Shown here: positions 1 to 9,266 of the stretch, piece by piece
How positions within the stretch are numbered: the first letter of the stretch is position 1
How the letters are laid out: every line of letters starts with the position of its first letter
Source: an uncultured Oscillospiraceae bacterium
GTDB lineage: Bacteria > Bacillota > Clostridia > Oscillospirales > Oscillospiraceae
DNA length: 43,770 nt
Direction of reading: 5' to 3'
Assembly (NCBI GenBank): GCA_905234425.1
Contig: CAJOHR010000006.1
Coordinates: forward strand, 1 to 43,770
The notes under the pieces: model-generated
What the model saw: only the letters and a program-made list of their open reading frames with translations
The model's database searches: none
What the model was told of the DNA's origin: nothing
Position numbers and translations under genes: made by a program

Positions 1-551
1 ATGCGGAGCGGCTCCAGGATCCCCCGGAACTCCACGAAATCCGGCAGGCCGCCCACGTTGTGGTGGCTCTTGATGACCGCCGCGTCTCCGGCGCCGGACT
101 CGATCACATCGGGATAGATGGTGCCCTGGACCAGATAGTCCACGGCGCCGATCTTCTTGCCCTCCTCCTCGAACACCCGGATGAACTCCTCGCCGATGGC
201 CTTTCGCTTGTCCTCCGGCTCCTCCAGGCCCGCAAGGCGGCGAAGGAACCGCTGCTCCGCGTCCACCCGGACGAACCGAATGGGCCACTTGGAGAAGGCC
301 GCCTCCACCTCGTCGCCCTCGTTCTTCCGCATGAGGCCGTGATCCACGAAGACGCAGGTGAGCTGGCTGCCCACAGCCTCCGCCAAAAGAGCGGCGGCCA
401 CAGAGGAATCCACGCCGCCGGACAGGGCCAGAAGCACCTTCCTATCGCCGATCTGGGCCCGCAGGGCCTCGATCTGCTCGTCGATAAAGGCCTGGGCCAG
501 CTCCGGTGTGGTGATACGTTCCATGGTTTCGGGTCTGTGATTGCTATCCAT
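1..551 (-). CDS. guaA: GMP synthase, stand-alone ATP-pyrophosphatase subunit (partial, C-terminus outside window)
   Basis: The gene runs off the left edge; 183 residues are visible. It shows the PP-loop SGGVDSS at about residues 44-50, followed by [21 protein letters not shown] and [10 protein letters not shown]. This is the order seen in the ATP-pyrophosphatase half of GMP synthase, which adenylates XMP so that ammonia can replace the O2 group and give GMP. The family is usually a fusion with an N-terminal class I glutaminase. Here the protein starts directly at the synthetase domain: ATG at 551 has AGGAGG just upstream, and an in-frame TAG lies about 20 nt further up, so no glutaminase domain is attached. 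It therefore resembles the split archaeal-type GuaA, with the amidotransferase subunit presumably encoded elsewhere. It has its own promoter at 598-626. The PP-loop and motif order make the family certain; the split state is read directly from the sequence. Confidence 0.93.
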   Translation of the reverse strand, partial: MDSNHRPETMERITTPELAQAFIDEQIEALRAQIGDRKVLLALSGGVDSSVAAALLAEAVGSQLTCVFVDHGLMRKNEGDEVEAAFSKWPIRFVRVDAEQRFLRRLAGLEEPEDKRKAIGEEFIRVFEEEGKKIGAVDYLVQGTIYPDVIESGAGDAAVIKSHHNVGGLPDFVEFRGILEPLR

Positions 552-597
552 TTTAGGTCCTCCTGTTCTCTACACGCAATTATGTATAATCCTGTTT

Positions 598-626
598 ATT
601 ATATCGGAGCCGCCGGGTACAGTCAA
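598..626 (-). promoter_or_regulatory. Promoter of guaA
   Basis: Minus-strand -35 TTGACT (621-626), 17 nt spacer, perfect -10 TATAAT (598-603). The -35 box overlaps the last codons of the upstream hydrolase gene. Transcription would start about 40 nt before the ATG, which leaves no room for a purine riboswitch. Confidence 0.8.
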
Positions 627-1564
627 CCGGGGATCTCGGTTTTTTCCACGGATTCCGGCAGATCGGCCGTCACGCCGATTTTTGCGAAAAAGCCCTCCAC
701 GTATGTACGGTAGTCCTCGGTTGCCGTCAGCACGGAGGCCGCATGGGTGGCGCCGGGAATCAGATGGAGCTCGCTGTAGCCGGCTGTAGCCTTCTGCATA
801 TTCTGGCTGTGGAAGGGCAGAATGAAGTCGTCCGCGTCGCCGTGGATAAACAAAATGGGGATGTTGTTGCCGGCAAGGCTGTCGATGGGCCGCATCTGAT
901 TGTAGGACCATCCGTATTTCAGCTTGGCAAAGAGAGACGCCACATGGATCAGCCAGCCCGGAAGGTGCATGCCCTTCAGGCCCGCCTGCATAACGCTGGC
1001 AATCTCGCTGAAGCCGCAGTCTGCTACCACAAAGTCTATTTCCGGCTTGTATTTGAGGCAGGCAATGGAGGTGGCGCTGCCCAGGGATTCCCCGTGGATG
1101 CCCAGCATGGTCATATCCGGATAGCGCTTTCTCGTATCGTCGATGAGATACTTGAGGTCCACGCTCTCCCGGATAGAGTAGGTGCAGAAGGTGGGCTCGT
1201 TTTCCCCGTGGCCCCGGAGATCATAGAGGATCACCTGGAAGCCCAGGTCCAGATACATCTTCGTGTATTTGAGGGACCCGAAGCGGTTGTCCGTATAGCC
1301 GTGGGACAGGATGATATACCGCGTGGACGGGATGGGGTTCACAAGGCGCTGTACATGAAGTACATAGCCGTCCTCGGATTTGACCGTGTAATCCTTTTTC
1401 TCCAGGCCGTCATACCAGGAGATGTCGTAGTGGTCCGCCTGCCACGCTCTGGCCTCCTCCAGGCTCTGGCGGCGGATCTGCATGGAATAGGCCGCGAGCA
1501 TCCGGCCCAGCAGCAGAACGATTACCACCAGAACCAGGATCACGCTGATGATGACTGTGACCAT
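623..1564 (-). CDS. Membrane-anchored alpha/beta hydrolase
   Basis: A 313-residue protein with one N-terminal membrane segment (about residues 3-22), so the catalytic domain probably lies outside the membrane or against it. The alpha/beta hydrolase fold is shown by LSHGYTDNR with the oxyanion-side HG, DLRGHG, the nucleophile elbow GESLG (Ser160), an acid in HGDADDF (about Asp243-246) and the catalytic His in GATH (His274). This architecture matches the YqkD-like serine hydrolases of Firmicutes, whose substrates are mostly unknown. ATG at 1564 has AGGAGG seven nt upstream. It lies 24 nt behind pyruvate kinase and is probably cotranscribed with it. The fold and triad are clear; the substrate cannot be told from the sequence. 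Confidence 0.85.
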   Translation of the reverse strand: MVTVIISVILVLVVIVLLLGRMLAAYSMQIRRQSLEEARAWQADHYDISWYDGLEKKDYTVKSEDGYVLHVQRLVNPIPSTRYIILSHGYTDNRFGSLKYTKMYLDLGFQVILYDLRGHGENEPTFCTYSIRESVDLKYLIDDTRKRYPDMTMLGIHGESLGSATSIACLKYKPEIDFVVADCGFSEIASVMQAGLKGMHLPGWLIHVASLFAKLKYGWSYNQMRPIDSLAGNNIPILFIHGDADDFILPFHSQNMQKATAGYSELHLIPGATHAASVLTATEDYRTYVEGFFAKIGVTADLPESVEKTEIPG

Positions 1565-1588
1565 ATTCTACCTCCTATTCCCTCCGAT

Positions 1589-3004
1589 TCAAAACCGCAG
1601 GACCTTAATGAGATTGGTGGAGCCGCTGATGCCCACGGGAATGCCCGCCGTGACCACGGCCAGGTCATGCTCTCCCGCAAAGCCCAGGTCCCAGGTCATG
1701 CTCTGGGCCAGATTCAGCAGCTTGTCAGTGGTGTCCACCACGGGAACAAGGGCCGTCTCCACGCCCCAGACCAGGGCCAGCTTCCGCCGGGTGCGCTCGT
1801 CCACGGTCAGAGCCAGCACGGGACAGCCGGGATGGAATTTCGCCACGGACTTGGCCGTGATACCCCGATGCGTGACGGTGACGATAGCCTTGGCCTGAAG
1901 CTCCATGGCCGTGGAGCAGCAGGCCCGGGAGATGGCGGCGCTGACGTCGTTGCCCTGGAATATCTCCATCTGGCCGAAGGAGGCCCAGTAGTCGATGGAT
2001 TCCTCCGTATGGGCCGCGATGGAGGCCATCATCCGGAGCGCTTCCACGGGATAGGCGCCGGAGGCCGTCTCGCCGGAGAGCATAATGGCGCTGGCCCCGT
2101 CAAAGACCGCCTGGGCCACGTCGTTTACCTCCGCTCGGGTGGGACGGGGATTGCGGATCATGGAGTCCAGCATTTGGGTGGCGATGATCACGTTTTTCCC
2201 GGCCTGGCGGCATTTCCGCACGATCTCCTTCTGGAGCAGCGGCACCTGATAGGAGGGCACCTCCACGCCCAGATCGCCCCGGGCCACCATAATGCCGTCC
2301 GCCGCGTCGATGATCTCGTCGATGTTGTCGATGCCCTGCTGGTTTTCGATCTTGGCGATGATCTCCATGCTCTGGGCGCCCAGCTCCCCCAGCAACGCGC
2401 GGATGTCCCGGACATCCTGGGCCGAGCGGGTAAAGGAGGCTGCGATAAAGTCAAAGCCGTTGTTGGCGGCGAAGAGAATATCGCTCCGGTCCTTTGGGGA
2501 GAGGAATGGCAGATCCACCGGCGTTCCGGGCAGGTTGATGCCCTTGCGGTCCTTCACCGTGCCGCCGTTGTGGACGATGCAGACCACGTCTCTCCCGCGG
2601 ATCTCCGACACCTCCAGCTCGATGAGGCCGTCGTCGATGCAGATCTTGCTGCCGGGCTTCACCACGGAGGCCAGGTTTTCATAGGTGGTGCTGCAGCCCG
2701 AGGCGTCGCCGGTCCGTTCCTCGGCGTACAGGGTGAAGGCGTCGTTCACGTGGAGCTCCACGCTGCCGCCCGCAAAGGTTCCCGTCCGGATCTCCGGCCC
2801 CTTGGTGTCGCACATGGCGGCAATGGGGAGCCCCAGCGCCTCCCGCACCTCCTGGAGCTGATTGAGCCGGGCCAGATGACTGTCCTTGTCCCCGTGGGAG
2901 AAGTTGAACCTGGCCACGTTCATGCCGCCCAGGGCCAGATTCTTCAGGACCTCCGGATCGTCCGTGGCCGGACCCAGGGTGCAGATGATCTTCGTTTTCC
3001 GCAT
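1589..3004 (-). CDS. pyk: Pyruvate kinase
   Basis: A 471-residue enzyme converting phosphoenolpyruvate and ADP to pyruvate and ATP in glycolysis. It begins MRKTKIICTLGPAT and has FNFSHGD, DTKGPEIRTG, the active-site signature IIAKIENQQGIDN with its catalytic lysine, MVARGDLGVEV, ATQMLDSM and IMLSGETASG, covering the A, B and C domains in order. It ends after the allosteric C domain and lacks the extra PEP-utiliser-like tail found in Bacillus pyruvate kinases. The chosen ATG at 3004 has GGAGG upstream and matches the conserved N-terminus; a longer frame to 3067 has no such support. The alpha/beta hydrolase follows 24 nt later. A promoter lies at 3056-3084. Confidence 0.97.
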   Translation of the reverse strand: MRKTKIICTLGPATDDPEVLKNLALGGMNVARFNFSHGDKDSHLARLNQLQEVREALGLPIAAMCDTKGPEIRTGTFAGGSVELHVNDAFTLYAEERTGDASGCSTTYENLASVVKPGSKICIDDGLIELEVSEIRGRDVVCIVHNGGTVKDRKGINLPGTPVDLPFLSPKDRSDILFAANNGFDFIAASFTRSAQDVRDIRALLGELGAQSMEIIAKIENQQGIDNIDEIIDAADGIMVARGDLGVEVPSYQVPLLQKEIVRKCRQAGKNVIIATQMLDSMIRNPRPTRAEVNDVAQAVFDGASAIMLSGETASGAYPVEALRMMASIAAHTEESIDYWASFGQMEIFQGNDVSAAISRACCSTAMELQAKAIVTVTHRGITAKSVAKFHPGCPVLALTVDERTRRKLALVWGVETALVPVVDTTDKLLNLAQSMTWDLGFAGEHDLAVVTAGIPVGISGSTNLIKVLRF

Positions 3005-3055
3005 ACAATTTCCTCCGTTTCTCCAATCCGAATGATATCCGCATATTACCTTTCC

Positions 3056-3084
3056 TTTATACCACACTCAGCCTTTCTTTGCAA
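3056..3084 (-). promoter_or_regulatory. Promoter of pyk
   Basis: Minus-strand TTGCAA (3079-3084), 17 nt spacer, TATAAA (3056-3061). It lies about 50 nt upstream of the pyk ATG and just after the terminator of the lar operon. Confidence 0.7.
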
Positions 3085-3097
3085 TGAAGTTCACAGG

Positions 3098-3129
3098 AAA
3101 AAGCCTGCCATTTCCGCAATGACAGGCTT
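3098..3129 (-). terminator. Intrinsic terminator of the larE-larB-larC2 operon
   Basis: Ten-base-pair stem (AAGCCTGTCA with TGGCAGGCTT on the minus strand, one G-U pair) around a nine-nt loop, followed by a short T run. It begins four nt after the larC2 stop codon. Confidence 0.85.
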
Positions 3130-3132
3130 GAT

Positions 3133-3573
3133 TCAATCCAGATTCAATTCTTTTCGGAGCGCCGTCAGGCTCTTGCCCGTTTCCCTGGAAATGCGGGCCA
3201 GATCCTCGTATTCCGCCTTGGATCGGGTGACGCCGTATCCGGCGGAGCGCTTCACCCGGACAGGGCCGTAAGGGGTTTCCGCCTGCTCCAGGTCACGGTC
3301 CAGGGCATACCGCCGGCAGACGTTCTCCCGGACGCCCAAAGTGGTGGTGTGCAGGAACAGGAGACGGACCATGGTTTCCCGTTCCGTCTCCCGGCAGAGT
3401 ACCCGGAGCAGGACGCCGGGACGGGACTTCTTCATGCCAATGGCCTCGGTCCACACATCCAGGGCCCCTGCCTCCAGCAGGCGATCCATGGCAAAGCCGA
3501 TCCCCTCTCCCGTCATATCGTCGAGATTGCAGGAGAGCTCCAGCAGTTCTTCCGCGTGCATATCCGTCTTCAC
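3133..3573 (-). CDS. larC2: Nickel pincer cofactor biosynthesis protein LarC2 (C-terminal half of LarC as a separate gene)
   Basis: A 146-residue protein matching only the C-terminal part of LarC, the CTP-dependent nickel chelatase that inserts Ni into the pyridinium bisthiocarboxylate mononucleotide (NPN cofactor of lactate racemase and relatives). Recognisable features are SCNLDDMTGEGIGFAMDRL and LEAGALDVWTEAIGMKK, then the basic RSAGYGVTRSKAEYEDLARI segment. In Lactobacillus plantarum LarC is made from larC1 and larC2 by programmed frameshifting. Here larC2 has its own GTG start overlapping the larB stop by four nt (GTGA), and no larC1 is present in the window. It is the last gene of larE-larB-larC2 and is followed by a strong terminator. 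Family assignment is secure; whether a separate LarC1 exists elsewhere is unknown. Confidence 0.88.
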   Translation of the reverse strand: MKTDMHAEELLELSCNLDDMTGEGIGFAMDRLLEAGALDVWTEAIGMKKSRPGVLLRVLCRETERETMVRLLFLHTTTLGVRENVCRRYALDRDLEQAETPYGPVRVKRSAGYGVTRSKAEYEDLARISRETGKSLTALRKELNLD

Positions 3574-4337
3574 TTTCCCTCTCCCCGCTTTCCGTCCGCG
3601 TGGTTGATCATGCCGGCCAGATAGCCGGCCCCAAAGCCGTTGTCAATGTTCACCACCGAGACGCCGCTGGCGCAGGAGTTGAGCATGGACAGGAGCGCCG
3701 ACAGGCCTCCGAAGGAAGCGCCATATCCCACGCTGGTGGGCACGGCGATCACCGGGCAGTCGGCCAGACCTCCCAGCACGCTGGCAAGCGCGCCCTCCAT
3801 GCCCGCAATGGCGACAATGACGCTGGCGCTCATGATCTCATCCAGATGGGACAGGGTCCGATGAAGACCGGAGACCCCCACATCGTAGAGCCGGAGCACC
3901 CGGTTCCCCATGACCTGGGCCGTCCATGCCGCCTCCTCCGCCACGGGAATGTCGCTGGTGCCGCCTGTGGCCACCACAACCGTGCCGATCCCGTCCGGCT
4001 CCGGGATCGGACCCACGATGCCGATCCGTGCGTCGGGGTAATATTGGAGGTCACAGTGGGGCGCGATGAACTCCGCCGCCTCCTGGCTCATTCTGGTGAT
4101 CAGGACCGTCTTCTGGCTGTTTTCCACCATGACCTGTACGATACCCAAAATCTGCTCCGGGGTTTTCCCCGCGCCGTAGATGACCTCCGCCCAGCCCTGG
4201 CGTACCTTCCGGTGAAGATCCACCTTGGCAAAGCCGATGTCCTCAAAGGGCCGGGATTTCAGGGAGCGCATGGCGTCCTCCACGGAAACGCTTCCGTCCC
4301 GCACGCCCTCCAGCAGTTTTTTGATCTCAGTGCTCAT
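3570..4337 (-). CDS. larB: Pyridinium-3,5-biscarboxylic acid mononucleotide synthase LarB
   Basis: A 255-residue PurE/AIR-carboxylase-like protein. LarB carboxylates and hydrolyses nicotinic acid adenine dinucleotide to pyridinium biscarboxylate mononucleotide, the first step of nickel-pincer cofactor synthesis. Diagnostic stretches are GVRDGSVSVEDAMRSLK at the N-terminus and, in the PurE-like half, VVATGGTSDIPVAEEA, AGMEGALASVLGGL, VPTSVGYGASFGGLSALL and VVNIDNGFGAGYLAG. The ATG at 4337 has GGAGG six nt upstream; it overlaps the end of larE by 11 nt and its own end overlaps the start of larC2 by four nt, so the three genes are translationally coupled. The length is normal for the family. Confidence 0.93.
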   Translation of the reverse strand: MSTEIKKLLEGVRDGSVSVEDAMRSLKSRPFEDIGFAKVDLHRKVRQGWAEVIYGAGKTPEQILGIVQVMVENSQKTVLITRMSQEAAEFIAPHCDLQYYPDARIGIVGPIPEPDGIGTVVVATGGTSDIPVAEEAAWTAQVMGNRVLRLYDVGVSGLHRTLSHLDEIMSASVIVAIAGMEGALASVLGGLADCPVIAVPTSVGYGASFGGLSALLSMLNSCASGVSVVNIDNGFGAGYLAGMINHADGKRGEGK

Positions 4338-5082
4338 TGCGCGCCTCCAAATCCAGCAGAACGCCGTCATAGGTTTGTTTCAGCGTGTCCAGAATCTCCC
4401 GCCGCCGCTCCAGCGCCAGCGGAAGCTGATCGGCGGTGATCTGGAGCTTGGCCTGTCTGCCCAGGGTCCGGACGCGGAAATCTGTAAATCCCAAAGTACG
4501 CATATAATCCTCCGCCTGCTCTGTCCGATGGAGCAGCGCTTCGGTCAGGACCACCCCGGAAGGGATTCTGGTGGCCAGGCAGGAATAGGCGGGCATATCC
4601 CATGTGATGAGCCCGGCTTCCCGGGACAGCGCCCGGATTTTGTCTTTTGTCAAGCCACATTCTCGCAGGGGGGATCGAACGCCCAGCTCTCCCAGGGCCA
4701 GCATTCCGGGACGGTCGGCGTCGTCGTCGGAGGCGTTGGTGCCGTCGAGAAGCAGGGAAAAGCCGTCCGCTTCCGCCGCGTTCCGAATCAGGGTGAACAG
4801 CCGCCGCTTGCAAAAATAGCATCTCCGGGGAACGTTGGCGGCCACATCGGGATCGGACAGAATATCATACTCCAAAACCCGCAGGTCCGCGCCCAGGTCC
4901 TCCGCCATGCGATGGGCCATGGACAGCTCAAAGGCGGGCTGAAAGGCAGTGTTAACATAGTAGGCCCGGACCTCCGCGCCATATTTCAGGGCGGCATATA
5001 GCAGAAAGCTGGAATCCACCCCGGCGGAAAAGGCCAGGGCGCATTTGGGGTGCTCCGCAAAGAACTGTTTCAGATCATACAT
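4327..5082 (-). CDS. larE: ATP-dependent sacrificial sulfur transferase LarE
   Basis: A 251-residue PP-loop ATPase with the variant loop AFSAGVDSS (residues 17-25). LarE adenylates and then sulfurates the two carboxylates of the LarB product. Cys88 and Cys91 (PRRCYFCK) and Cys168 (PAYSCLATRIPSG) are present. Characterised LarE proteins either give up a cysteine sulfur or use a [4Fe-4S] cluster to carry sulfide, and I cannot decide which applies here. It is the first gene of larE-larB-larC2, with a clear promoter at 5111-5139. No lactate racemase (LarA) homologue is in the window, so the enzyme that uses the cofactor must be elsewhere. Confidence 0.92.
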   Translation of the reverse strand: MYDLKQFFAEHPKCALAFSAGVDSSFLLYAALKYGAEVRAYYVNTAFQPAFELSMAHRMAEDLGADLRVLEYDILSDPDVAANVPRRCYFCKRRLFTLIRNAAEADGFSLLLDGTNASDDDADRPGMLALGELGVRSPLRECGLTKDKIRALSREAGLITWDMPAYSCLATRIPSGVVLTEALLHRTEQAEDYMRTLGFTDFRVRTLGRQAKLQITADQLPLALERRREILDTLKQTYDGVLLDLEARNEH

Positions 5083-5110
5083 GGCTTACACTCCCTTCGC
5101 TATGGAGATC

Positions 5111-5139
5111 ATTATAGAGAAATTCATAGGAAAATGCAA
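5111..5139 (-). promoter_or_regulatory. Promoter of the lar operon
   Basis: Minus-strand TTGCAT (5134-5139), 17 nt spacer, perfect TATAAT (5111-5116), about 30 nt upstream of the larE ATG and directly after the helicase stop. Confidence 0.8.
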
Positions 5140-5148
5140 GGAAATACA

Positions 5149-7398
<2,250 letters not shown>

Positions 7399-7451
7399 GG
7401 CAGTCCCTCCCTTCGGTCATTTTATGCCGCAAAATAGCGTTACGATAACAA

Positions 7452-7586
7452 ATTGGGATTTGTCGAGGTATGTTGCGTCACCTGAGAGGTATGTTGCGTC
7501 ATCCTGAGCGCAGCGAAGGATCTTTCCTTCCCGGTTGACGCAAGATAGAATGACAGGGATGCTCAATGACCCCGACAAATCCCAAT
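7452..7586. repeat. Palindromic intergenic repeat, copy 1
   Basis: A 135-bp element bounded by a perfect 14-nt inverted repeat, ATTGGGATTTGTCG (7452-7465) and its complement (7573-7586). Inside are a 16-nt direct repeat, GAGGTATGTTGCGTCA, at 7465-7480 and 7486-7501, a nested inverted repeat TTGCGTCA/TGACGCAA (7494-7501 and 7536-7543), and the segment CCTGAGCGCAGCGAAGGATC (7503-7522), of a kind I know to be scattered in many bacterial genomes. There is no coding sequence. It lies between the NusG-II gene and the helicase, and its terminal repeats recur at 12910-12964. Confidence 0.75.
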
Positions 7587-7605
7587 CGTCAAGGATGCCG
7601 GTATT

Positions 7606-7986
7606 TTATCCCACCACGCCGTCGAATTCCGGCTGCTCCCCGGCCTCGGTCTCCAGCCGGATCACCAGCTTGGCGGGCAGGCAGACGATAGGCTGCCTGC
7701 CGTGGGACAGCCAGCCTGTATGGACGCAGACCTGATCGGGGCAGTTTGCCTCCCGCACCCGGATCCGGCCCGGCTCCGCCTCCACCACGTTCTCATGGCC
7801 GTCCCCATCTGTTACGGTGAAGGCGACGGGCTCCGTCAGGCGGGACAGGTCTATAGAGCGGATACAAACCCCGTCCTGATAGACATTGGCCACGGCGCCG
7901 CCGCCCCGGAAATGCAGAAACAGCGCCAGCGCAATCAGGACCGCCAGCAGAATCGAAAACAGCAGGATCCAGGTTTTATTCTTCAT
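7606..7986 (-). CDS. Membrane-anchored NusG domain II (NusG_II) protein
   Basis: A 126-residue protein with one N-terminal membrane segment (about residues 5-24) and an extracytoplasmic domain of the NusG_II type. Its signature is REANCPDQVCVHTGWLSHGRQPIVCLPAKLVIRL, read here in pieces at about residues 76-110, with Cys in NCPDQVC and IVCLP. This domain in Clostridia is often found next to genes for isoprenoid or flavin-related membrane functions, but no such gene adjoins it here. Its role is not established. ATG at 7986 was chosen because it starts just before the membrane helix; a TTG start 12 codons upstream is possible. It has its own promoter (8098-8126) and a structured leader. Confidence 0.8.
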   Translation of the reverse strand: MKNKTWILLFSILLAVLIALALFLHFRGGGAVANVYQDGVCIRSIDLSRLTEPVAFTVTDGDGHENVVEAEPGRIRVREANCPDQVCVHTGWLSHGRQPIVCLPAKLVIRLETEAGEQPEFDGVVG

Positions 7987-8020
7987 GGCAATCACCGCCG
8001 TTTCCGCATAGTTATTTGGC

Positions 8021-8056
8021 AAAAGGCTCCTGGGAGCATGGTTTCTCCCGAGAGCC
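8021..8056 (-). terminator. Intrinsic terminator or attenuator upstream of the NusG-II gene
   Basis: On the minus strand, GGCTC/GAGCC and GGGAG/CTCCC form one stem interrupted by a small internal loop (8025-8036 with 8045-8056) and followed by TTTT (8021-8024). It lies between the promoter at 8098-8126 and the gene start at 7986. It may end the nine-gene operon, attenuate the NusG-II transcript, or both. Confidence 0.7.
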
Positions 8057-8097
8057 GGAATTTGAATGGTTCCCTGTCCATGTCATGCACAGGCTCT
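8057..8097 (-). promoter_or_regulatory. Structured leader with a possible antiterminator
   Basis: AGAGCC (8097-8092) can pair with GGCTCT (8056-8051), the same bases that form the 5' arm of the terminator at 8021-8056. This would enclose a small hairpin at 8073-8093 (CCTGT/ACAGG). Two mutually exclusive folds of this kind are typical of riboswitches and attenuators. I do not recognise a known class. Confidence 0.4.
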
Positions 8098-8126
8098 ATT
8101 ATAATTTGATTTCCCCATTCCGTCAA
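8098..8126 (-). promoter_or_regulatory. Promoter of the NusG-II gene
   Basis: Minus-strand TTGACG (8121-8126), 17 nt spacer, perfect TATAAT (8098-8103), placed 13 nt after the stop codon of the last gene of the nine-gene operon. The untranslated leader would be about 105 nt. Confidence 0.75.
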
Positions 8127-8138
8127 TGTTCGTCCTGT

Positions 8139-9266
8139 TTACGAGAGCTTCCAGGTGAACAGATCCGGCGTCTGCTTCAAGTACAGCCGTCCGGAGAAGG
8201 CCAGGTCCGGCAGTGGGGTAAAGGGAACGCCCTCGGGGCTTACGCTCCGGTACAGGGGATCGGCCACAATGTGCCTGGCGCTCCGAAGGGCTTCCTGCAT
8301 CTCCGCTTCTCCCGCAACGGACTGATCTGCGGAACCCAAAAGGCCCCTTGTGACCTCTGTGGGACAGAGCACTTCGGTGGTTTTCCCTGTCTCCAGTTCG
8401 ATGGACGCTGCCAGGGAGGTCATGACCACCGGCTCTCCCACCAGGGTCACGTCCGGCTCTCCGCCCTTCCGGCTTTGGATGTGGGGAACCTGATTTTCTC
8501 CCGTCTCCATGGCTGTTTTCAGCGCTTCCATCACCGCAGGCGCAAAGCCGCCTAAAGGCGCGCCGATCACATAAGGAATGCCAAACCGCCGATGCAGCTC
8601 CTCCGCGGCGTAGAGTCCGGCGGAGGAAACCACCAGATTCACCGGCGCGGCAGACGCCCGGGAGAAGGTCTCCGGGTCGCAGTCCAGGGCCCAGTTGGCG
8701 TTGACCGGGAAACCGGCCTCCGTCAGGATTGCTTCCATGCGCTTCCCGGAGCCGGACAGGGTGTAGTTCAGGGGCGTCATGCCCAGGATATTGACGGTTC
8801 CGGGCCGCTTTTCCCCATTCCCGTCCACCAGACGCCGGGCGGCCTGCAAAAAGGCCTGGCCCGCGCCCTCGGTGTAGTCGTGGGCGCCGTTGGTGGAGAC
8901 GTAAAAGGCTGGGATGTTCAGCCGGTCCTCCAGGATGCGGCAGATCCCGGCGAAGTCCGTGCCGTTGAGGAACGGAATCGGAGAGTTCACCAGGGCGATG
9001 AACCTGGGATGCAGCTCCCCGGCAGCCATCAGAATGTCGGCAATGAGCTTTTTGTCGTTTCCCGTGATGGCGTCCACGTCAGTCATGCCGGAGAGGAAGA
9101 TCAGGCTCTCCTTCTCGTACCACCGGACCTCGTCAAAGGTGTTGTAGGTGGAATTGCAGCCGGAGGGATCGTGCATGACCACCATGCCCCCCAGCTCATA
9201 GAGCGCCGCGCAGGCCCCGGAGACGTCGCCGGAATAAACCGGAAGGATCTGATAGGTATTCTTCAT
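8139..9266 (-). CDS. Nitrogenase component 1-like protein, K-type (pair 2)
   Basis: A 375-residue member of the nitrogenase component 1 superfamily (NifD/K/E/N, BchN/B, CfbD). The N-terminal block SGACAALYELGGMVVMHDPSGCNST aligns with the same region of the K-type protein at 15272-16315 (SGAASVLYDLGGILVICDAGGCAGN); both keep a Cys at residue 37. Further family features are FLSGMTDVDAITGNDKKL, NSPIPFLNGTD and NILGMTPLNYTLSG. It is shorter than NifK (about 520 residues) and lacks the NifK C-terminal extension. ATG at 9266 overlaps the preceding D-type gene by four nt (ATGA), which predicts a stoichiometric heteromer. It is the last gene of the nine-gene operon. The metal cluster and substrate are unknown. 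Family membership is clear; function is inferred only from context. Confidence 0.8.
   Translation of the reverse strand: MKNTYQILPVYSGDVSGACAALYELGGMVVMHDPSGCNSTYNTFDEVRWYEKESLIFLSGMTDVDAITGNDKKLIADILMAAGELHPRFIALVNSPIPFLNGTDFAGICRILEDRLNIPAFYVSTNGAHDYTEGAGQAFLQAARRLVDGNGEKRPGTVNILGMTPLNYTLSGSGKRMEAILTEAGFPVNANWALDCDPETFSRASAAPVNLVVSSAGLYAAEELHRRFGIPYVIGAPLGGFAPAVMEALKTAMETGENQVPHIQSRKGGEPDVTLVGEPVVMTSLAASIELETGKTTEVLCPTEVTRGLLGSADQSVAGEAEMQEALRSARHIVADPLYRSVSPEGVPFTPLPDLAFSGRLYLKQTPDLFTWKLS

Noticed and set aside
552..620. Purine riboswitch in front of guaA
   Set aside because: The promoter leaves only about 40 nt of leader, too short for the aptamer, and no conserved core is seen.
743..3271. 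Long plus-strand open frame opposite pyk and the hydrolase
   Set aside because: It is a GC-rich codon shadow of two well-identified minus-strand genes. It has no recognisable domain and its composition (His, Gly, Asp, Val rich) is that of an antisense frame.
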